A program made the translations under genes and the position numbers. Below the pieces are notes generated by a model. That model was not told the origin of the DNA, made no database searches, and was given only the letters and a program-made list of their open reading frames with translations. From the NCBI GenBank assembly GCA_036874045.1, contig CM072345.1:5853501-5917500 (forward strand): DNA of 64,000 nucleotides, read 5' to 3'. Source of the DNA: Cymodocea nodosa (taxonomy: Eukaryota > Streptophyta > Magnoliopsida > Alismatales > Cymodoceaceae). Positions 57,351-64,000 of the stretch are shown here, piece after piece. Within the stretch, counting starts at the first letter, position 1. Every line of letters starts with the position of its first letter.

Positions 57351-57365
57351 TGCTCTGATACCAAT
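57351..57365 (-). other. CopD primer-binding site
   Basis: Complement of TGCTCTGATACCAAT, that is ATTGGTATCAGAGCA on the minus strand, directly inside the LTR end at 57366. Confidence 0.87.
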
Positions 57366-58668
57366 TGTTAGGACCTTATGGCTTACCAGAGGGGGGGTGA
57401 ATGGTAATAATTTGTTTCTTAACAATTTAATGGCTGATTGATATAGAAAATTAGCAAGCTCACGATAAGAATAATACACACAAGATTTTTAGGTGGTTCA
57501 CCACTAACGGCTAGTCCACCCCCAAGGGATACTTGGGCTTCACTAAACTTTCACAAACTTACAAGCACTTGTTTTAAGGTTCAAGTAAGAACTAACCAAA
57601 CTGATTGAGCTTTTAGGTCGTAGCTCCAACCAATCTTTCTCTGAAGTTTTTGATCCGTGTACTTTAGTAAAACACTTGCTTGAAAGTATTAGAGTTGAGT
57701 GCATGATGAGCTTGTAAAAATTGAGTCTATATATGCTGAAGATGATTTGATCTCTAAGGCTTTCTTCTGTTGAGCTTGGTGTAAATATTTGTATGAGCAA
57801 AAAGCTATTTGATTCTATTGTCTGTTGCTTGTATATATACTAATATGTGTAATGATCATATTTATCTTCCAACGGATGTATTCTACTGTACTTGGTAGGA
57901 TTTCAGACCCAAATATGGTAAGTTACCGTTTAGGGAGGTATTTCAAGATACCCTTCCGATTTCTTGAGTTTTTCGAAGGCTTAGCTATGTAACTCTCCGG
58001 AAGATACTTGTAACTTACTAAAAAGTCACTTAAGTCTTTCTACCATGTAGGATTTCAGATCGTACAAAAGAGCTATCATTCAATCGAATACTTGCAGCTA
58101 TAACTTATTGAACTGTTATTTAACTATTGGATAGTTAGCTATAGTAACCCTTCGAAATCCTTCGTTAAGTTTCCGACTGCTTTATTTAATTTAGCACGTG
58201 CGTAATAGACTGACATAAGTTCCAAATGGTTATACTTGTAAATCACCAAAACTCTTTAAATTTTGGATAGTTAGCTCTAGTAACTTTTCGATTCTTCTTT
58301 TAAGCTTCTGTTTGGATTCAATGACTTAAGTTTTGGATAGTTAGCTACAATAACTTTCTGATTCTTCATACATCCATCTTTCTAATTCTCCGAAAGCCTT
58401 CTACTTTCGAATACTTAATCTTTTAACTGTCTGATAGTGTTGCTACTATTTTATACTGCCTTTCAGATACTTAGACTGTTAACTCACCGAAAATATTTCT
58501 CTTCTAGATAGTTAAGCCTGATAACCTTTCGAAATCCTTTTTATCACTTGCAGCACACTTTGAACTGTCTATATCAACTTCTGCTCTCTTACTGACAGTT
58601 AAGCCTAAGAAATACAATTTGATTCCTCACATTGATTTTTGCATTATCAAAATCTAGAGGTCCTTTCA
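57366..58668 (-). repeat. CopD 5' LTR (complete)
   Basis: Minus-strand TGAAAGGACC (58668) to CCTAACA (57366), 1,303 bases. TATATATA at 57832-57839. A decayed ACCTGA stem-loop array lies at about 57560-57640 (for example GAGCT...AGCTC near 57608-57627 as seen on the minus strand). AGTTA motif pairs occur through 57910-58530. Confidence 0.9.
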
Positions 58669-59248
58669 GTTAAGTCAGTAACTATCCGGAAGGCATGTAG
58701 TTTTTAGAGAGTTAACAACAAAACCTTCTAAATGGATAGAGAGAGAGAAGTAAGTGGGTTTTCAGATAGTTAAGTCTATAACTATCCGAAAGACCGAATC
58801 TCTTTGGACAGTTAGCCTACTACAGTACCGCCCATACAACAAATGAAGAAAGGAGAATTTCTTTAAATAGTTAAGTCTGTAACTCTCCGAATTATTGCAA
58901 TCTTTTCGGAAAGATAGGAAGATAAGGCTCCAAAATTGAGAGTCACTTCTCGGAAGCTTTATTTCTCTACTGTAATGGCTTAAATGTAATTAAAGGTTTA
59001 TTAACCCTAAGTTGGGTAGTATATAAACCTTTACGATGTTATAAAACATTGCGGTTGTTTATGTCAAAGGTCATAGAAGAACTCTTAACTCTCCGTGGAC
59101 ATAAGTTGTTGCTGAACCACGTAAATCTATGTCTTCATTGTTTCCTTCTTCCTTATTTCTCTTTATCTCCAATTTTGGTGAGTTTAGAGGAGAGTTTTTA
59201 GAATTGTGTCATAGTAAGTTAACTGAACTATCAGGTAATATATTAACA
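58669..59248 (+). repeat. CopE 5' LTR, left end lost
   Basis: Abuts the CopD LTR at 58669. It contains TAACTATCCGGAAGG, TAACTATCCGAAAG and TAACTCTCCGAA motifs (58680-58890), TATATAAA at 59030-59037, and ends ATTAACA at 59248. So a third unrelated Copia family also carries the ATCCGA-type motif. Confidence 0.72.
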
Positions 59249-59262
59249 ACTGGTATTAGAGC
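59249..59262 (+). other. CopE primer-binding site
   Basis: ACTGGTATTAGAGC after the LTR end; one mismatch to the TGGTATCAGAGC Met-tRNA complement. Confidence 0.78.
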
Positions 59263-59284
59263 CGAAGGTTTTTCAATTTAACAG

Positions 59285-60062
59285 AATAGCAAACAATAGA
59301 AAGCTCAGGATCGAGAAGTTCGATGGAAAAGATTTCAGATACTAGAGGTCTCAAATAGAAGACTGTTTATATTAGAAGGATCTTCATCAACCTCTATTTG
59401 GAAGAAAACTAGACAAGATAGATTAGGAAGAGTGGGAGTTGCTGGACAGAAAAGCTCTAGGTCTCATCAAGTTGTCACTAGCAAGGAACATTCATTCAAA
59501 CGTTGCCAAGGAGAAAATAACAGTTGACTTGATGAAAGTACTGTCCAATATGTATGAGAAGCCATCAGCCGCCAACAAGGTATTTCTCATGTGTAGATTA
59601 TTCAATCTGAAAATGCATGAAAGTGGAAATGTTACAGACCACGTTAATGAGTTAAATACTATTTTGAATCAATTGCATTCAGTAGATATAGTATTTGATG
59701 ATGAAGTGAGGGCCTTGATTTTATTATCCTCATTACTAGAAAGTTAGTCTTTTGTCGTGACTGGTGTAAGTAGTTCACTAGGTCATGAGAAGCTCAAAAT
59801 GAGTGACATTCGAGATTTAATTTTGAGTGAGGACATTCATAGGAAAAGTGAATTGTTAGCTTCAACTTCTGCCCTTCGTGTTGAAAGTAGAGGGAGAAGT
59901 AAATCAAAACAATTTAAATCCAAAGGAAGTTCAAAATCTAGAGGTACCAGTAAAGTGAGATCAAATATCAAATGTTAGAACTGCAATCAATGGGGGCACT
60001 TCAAGTCATAGTGCAAGGCTCTCAAGAAAGATAGCAAAAGGAAGGAATCAGAAGGAGTAGGT
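59285..60062 (+). pseudogene. gag: CopE gag
   Basis: Reads RIANNRKLRIEKFDGKDF with the usual start ATG changed. Gag core segments WELLDRKALGLIKLSL and MYEKPSAANKVFLM, then LHSVDIVFDDEVRALILLSSL are typical of Tnt1/Tork-type Copia gag. Stops near 59342, 59372, 59421, 59745 and 59976; the knuckle (C-N-Q-W-G-H-F-K-S) has a stop in place of its final residues. Confidence 0.83.
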
Positions 60063-60715
60063 GCAAATGTTGTCTCCTATGATTCAGATGATACCCTAAT
60101 ATGCTATGTAGACAATTCAATTGACTCATGGGTACTAGACTTAGGAGCTTCATTCTACACTACCTACAGGAAGGATTTGTTGCACAATTATCGTGCAACT
60201 CCTGTGAAGAAAGTGTACCTAGCTAACAACACAAGTTTGGATTTGTTGGGAATAGGAGAGGTACACATTAAAACAAAACAAGGGATATGGAATTTGCAAG
60301 AAGTCAGATATGTTCCTGATCTTGCAAAGCAACTAATCTTCATAAGTTCCCTAGATAATGATGGTTATTAGATTGCCTTTAGTGGAGACAAATGGAAGGT
60401 AACCAAAGGTGCAAGAATTATTACCTCAAGATAGAGGACTGACACCTTATATCTAACATCGGATCAAGATGACACTATTGCAGCAGTCAGTGATACTGAA
60501 GACACTAACTTATGGCAAAAAAGACTAAGACACCTTAGTGAGAATGGACTAAAGGTTTTAGTGGTAGAAGGGAAAATCCCTAAACTAAAGAATGTCAATT
60601 TAGGGATATGTGAGGACTACATTGAGGGAAAGTAGAAGAAAGTTAGCTTTGCTAAGACTCCTCATGATCCTAAGTCACAGAAATTGGAGCTCGTTCACAC
60701 GGATGTGTGGGGGCC
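60063..60715 (+). pseudogene. pol: CopE pol, part 1: protease and integrase N-terminus
   Basis: Protease region SWVLDLGASFYTTYRKD (about 60130) has DLG in place of DSG. A GAG-pre-integrase segment WQKRLRHLSENGL (about 60515; the first His is Gln) and HTDVWGP (about 60697) with the first catalytic Asp follow. Stops at about 60369, 60433 and 60633. It is interrupted at 60715 by the Gyp4 LTR and resumes at 62655. Confidence 0.83.
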
Positions 60716-62654
60716 TGTTTAGAATCAAAAAGTGCAAAATATTAAGGGTTAAATGATGGTTAATTGCATAATATTTAGCTTATCATATGAGAATTAAGCC
60801 ATTATGTTATAATTGCACTATTATATGCTTTAATGAAGGAATTTGCATAATTTCAGGTAATTAATGTTAATTAAGTACATTTCTGAACTGTCGGTGAATT
60901 GCAAGCTGTGAAATTCTTAGGTATCCAAATTTTCTATTATTTCGAAGAGTTATATTTAAAAGTACCAAACAGTTATGTTTTAAATGCTAAAAGAATATTT
61001 TGGTACACAATAACAACTCATTAAGTTAAAGGCTTAAAGATGTAAAAGGTACAGTAACAACTCATTGAGTTAGTGAGTAAAAATCGTAAGTTGTATATCT
61101 GAACTCATTAAGTTAGAATTATGCATGTGTTGAATTTAAATGCTTTAGTATACCACATGAAATGCACATGTTTAACTCATTAAGTTAGCATAACTAGACG
61201 CGTTGAGTTACTTGAATATACACTAAGGTAACACGTTGTGTTAGTAACTTCTAAGTTATTTCTTTATTGCTCGTGTTTTATAGTTAAATCAACGAAGTAA
61301 GTCTGTTGAGTTATCTGTAACTCCACGGACTAGTTATTTTCTAATATTCCACTATAGCAGTTGCAGAAATTGGACATTCGAAGGAAAACCACAATTACAC
61401 GTATCACGCAGGAATTCACTCGTGGAAGGAAGAAGAAATCACTATCGTTGATATGAATGAAGGAAATCCAACCGATCATTTAAGCATGAGCAGTTACTAC
61501 TGTAAGAAATATAAAAGATGAAGAAAAAGTGTGTGTAGAGGGTGGAGGACCGTGCTAACTACAGGTAGCGTTGAAAGTTCCTTGAAGCTCCACACCACCA
61601 CCAAAATCACCAACCATCAGAGATCTGTGAGGATACTTTCCTAATGTCGGGTCGATTTCAAGCCAAACACGGTAACTGACAATCATTGTGATGAGTGATC
61701 CCGTCACGGGAAGGAAAACCATTTTCACTAAGCACCGACTCATATCTCAGGAGATCGTAAAGCTTCTAGCCTTGGTTTCGGGTTGATGCCAGTATGCTGA
61801 AGAGGAGATCATCTTACAATTTTGGATTTGCGATTCTATAGGGAGAGGAGGCAAGATTGTAAGTGATTAAGTTTTTAGTGGTGTAATCGCGTCGCATGTA
61901 GTAACGAAAGTTTTTACTGTTGATAGAGATTTTTACATTTCACCTTTCATTCATCTTTAGGAACATAAAAGAAAAAACCAAAAATAACAAATTATCTATG
62001 TTTACATTTAGTATTAATGTGTTGTATTATTTGTTTTGTATCGTGATTAATGTTATCATTATCAATATTGTGAATGTTTTATGTTTGTTTGATTCAGAAA
62101 ATAGAAAATAGTTTTATTGTTTACTGAAATTGATTTGTTCCAAATACTTAAAGATTTTAATGGTTACTATTTGAAATATCTGAATGTTAATATTGCTTAA
62201 TGATAAATCTAATATTAAAGAGTTTAATTGATGTTATTTACAATCTATGGAACCGCCCAATGGTTGGCCAAATTCCTCTGTAAATAATAGTATTTAACTA
62301 GAAAAATAGGCTCATAAAATTAACTTAAGTTCACAAGATCAGTTCGTTGAGTTAGCCATAACTCAACGAACTAAGTCTGTTGTGTTAATTGTAACTCAAC
62401 GGAGTGCTTAACTAAACACATATAACCTCCAATAAAAAAAATCGAAACAGTACACAATTCTTACTCAATCTCTATAGGATCAACCTGTACTTGCACACAA
62501 ATACAATATACATTGTGCACTTGCAGTTAAAATACAAATTAGAATTAATATCTAATTACTGTGAAAGGTTGTTTGTTTACTTCTGAAAGTAATTATTGAT
62601 ATAAGCATAAAGACAAATTAAATAAGTTTAAGATTTAACTTAACAACCCAAACA
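60716..62654 (+). repeat. Solo Gypsy LTR (Gyp4) inside CopE integrase
   Basis: TGTTTAGAATC to CCCAAACA, 1,939 bases, same family as the Gyp1 LTR but more diverged. Flanks GGGCC (60711-60715) and GGGCT (62655-62659) form a 5-base target duplication with one C-to-T change, and the integrase reading (VWGP...API) resumes after it. TATAAAAG at 61510. No internal region remains, so it arose by LTR-LTR recombination. Confidence 0.92.
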
Positions 62655-64000
62655 GGGCTTGCCCCTATCAGTTCTTTAGAGGTGCTCTCTATTATGCCAC
62701 CTTCATTGATGACAATACAAGGAATGTATGGGTTTATTTTCTAAAATAGAAGTCTAAAGTTTTCCAAGTCTTCAAGAAATGGAAGGCAGAAGTGGAAAAT
62801 CATAGTGGAAGAAAAATCAAATCTATCAAGTTAGATAATGGAGGAGAATATGATAGCTTCTCTAACTTAACGAGTTGTCTAAATGTGCACTGTTCATGAT
62901 ACAGAAGATATAACTTTAAAATATATCATGCTTTTCAATAAAAACACACGTTATCTTAACATTTAGTTAAATGAGAAATTAATACAATGAAACTACTAGT
63001 TATTTAACTTTGTATAATTTCAGATCCAATATAGACAAGTATTTATATCAGTAAGCTTTTTCTATATTAATTGATGTTTTTAATTTCTTTTCACAAGCAA
63101 TAGTAATTGAGCAAATATGATTACTTTCATTTAGTACACATTGTCAAAACAAAATACTTAACATATCAATACAGCTGCCTATCTGATAAATAAAGGATCA
63201 CCTGTCCCAATGGGGCTCAAAAACCCTAAAGAATTGTGGACAGGGAAAGAGGTCAATTATGCTCACTTAAAAGTCTTTAGATCTAAGTCATTTATCCACT
63301 TGAATAGTGACAAAAGAGACAAGTTGGATTCAAAATCACAGAAATGTTATTTCATTGGCTATGGTAAGGATTATTTTGGTTACAGATTCTAGGTAGAAGA
63401 AACCAAGAAAATAATCCGTGCAAAAGATGTCACCTTCATTGAATTCAAGATGTACAAGCACAGGGAAAGTGAAGATAAATAGTAGTCTAAGCTTCAGTCT
63501 GAAAGTATTGCTGAGATCAGTCTAGATAATGGTGTTGAACAACTTCAGAAGGAACCTACAGAAGAAATCTAGCTTCTAGAGGCTGAACAACAAGAACATC
63601 TAGATGATCAAGAAGTTGAAGTTGTCACAAGGCAACTTAGAAGATCTAGAAGGGTTTCCAGACAACTAGAAAGGTATGTACTATCATTTAATTATCTGTT
63701 GTTGACGGATGATGGTGAACCTGAAACATATCAGGAAGCAATCTGTGCAAGTAATGCACATAAATGGGAGTTAGCAATGAAAGAAGAAATGAAGTCCCTA
63801 GAGAAGAATAAAACTTGGGAGCTAACTTCATTGCTAGAAGGAAAGAAAATCCTAGGAAACAAGTAGGTGTTCAGGATGAAAGAACAACCAGATGGCAGCA
63901 AGAAATATAAAGCTAGACTTATCGTTAAGGGTTTTCAGCAAATTCAAGACATAGACTATACTGAAGTATTCTCTCCAGTTGTGAAGATGAATACTATAAG
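62655..64000 (+). pseudogene. pol: CopE pol, part 2: integrase core to RT start
   Basis: Integrase continues (YYATFIDDNTRNVWVYF, then KLDNGGEY near 62830 with the second catalytic Asp). It is broken by the LTR fragment 62863-63164, and resumes at CLSDK / GSPVPMGLKNPKELW. The stretch with the catalytic Glu is missing between the two sides. The C-terminus has KVFRSKSFIHLNSDKRDKLD and CYFIGYG. RT begins near 63770 (WELAMKEEMKSLEKNKTWEL) and continues past the window. Several stops (for example near 63390 and 63864). Confidence 0.83.
62863..63164 (-). repeat. Family-2 Copia LTR fragment (minus strand)
   Basis: Reverse complement of the first roughly 300 bases of the CopB/CopC LTR (TGTTAAGTATT start at 63164, ending in ACTCGTTAAGTTAG at 62863). 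It has no matching right end, and the integrase sequence between its flanks is missing, so it marks a rearrangement rather than a clean insertion. Confidence 0.82.

Larger units (their letters stand above)
51399..58668 (-). mobile_element. Copia element CopD (family 1, minus strand)
   Basis: On the minus strand: 5' LTR 58668-57366, Met primer site, gag, pol, polypurine tract, 3' LTR 52350-51399. Same family as CopA by LTR type and gag/pol. Less decayed than CopA: the RT box, integrase DDE and zinc knuckle are intact, though stops remain. It lacks the ORF3 and shared module seen in family 2. Confidence 0.9.
58669..64000 (+). mobile_element. Copia element CopE (family 3), truncated by window end
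   Basis: LTR remnant, Met-type primer site, gag, protease, integrase and start of RT. The gag and pol sequences differ clearly from families 1 and 2. It is interrupted by the Gyp4 solo LTR and by a family-2 LTR fragment, and RT runs off at 64000. Confidence 0.87.

Overview
The window is repeat-dense nuclear DNA of a flowering plant, most likely intergenic heterochromatin. It is AT-rich, and nearly every stretch can be assigned to an LTR retrotransposon by LTR ends, tRNA primer sites, polypurine tracts and gag/pol motifs. I found no host gene outside a transposon, no tRNA or rRNA gene and no bacterial feature. The species cannot be fixed from the sequence. Working names used below are mine: CopA, CopD and a lone LTR (Copia family 1); CopB and CopC (Copia family 2); CopE (Copia family 3); Gyp1 to Gyp4 (one Athila-like Gypsy family).

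Layout. 1-1956: minus-strand Gypsy LTR (Gyp3) inserted in the 5' LTR of CopA. 1957-8943: CopA (+), decayed. 8944-18566: CopB (+), with an internal deletion that removed protease and integrase. 18567-19984: lone family-1 LTR. 19985-21490 and 38218-38882: the two halves of a minus-strand Gypsy element (Gyp2), split by the nested insertion of Gyp1 (21491-38217, +), which has two LTRs and a perfect CTACA target duplication. 38883-51203: CopC (+), nearly complete. 51204-51398: Gypsy-LTR-like scrap. 51399-58668: CopD (-). 58669-64000: CopE (+), running off the window, interrupted by a solo Gypsy LTR (Gyp4, 60716-62654) and by a small family-2 LTR fragment (62863-63164).

The most unusual object is Gyp1. 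Its order is LTR, [zinc knuckle, protease, RT, RNase H, integrase], an accessory ORF3, a gag capsid gene placed DOWNSTREAM of pol, an uninterrupted F-box-like gene (33451-34590), a 1-kb non-coding module, LTR. Each of the four coding modules is preceded by a cluster of inverted CCGTTGAGTTA / TAACTCAACGG repeats. ORF3 and the non-coding module are also present, in a different order, in the unrelated Copia elements CopB and CopC. ORF3 has a TATTTAAA box about 80-105 bp before its ATG in all three elements. A block of about 105 bp inside the LTR is also shared between family-2 Copia and Gypsy. The picture is of LTR retrotransposons from two superfamilies exchanging promoters, an accessory gene and a non-coding module, and of one of them having taken up an F-box gene.

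A second candidate novelty is in family-1 Copia LTRs. Downstream of the TATA box lies an array of small stem-loops with a near-constant ACCTGA loop and stems that differ from unit to unit but stay paired, which looks like structured leader RNA. Most retroelement genes are pseudogenes with stops and frameshifts, many explained by C-to-T (G-to-A) changes; the F-box-like ORF is the one long coding region without a break.
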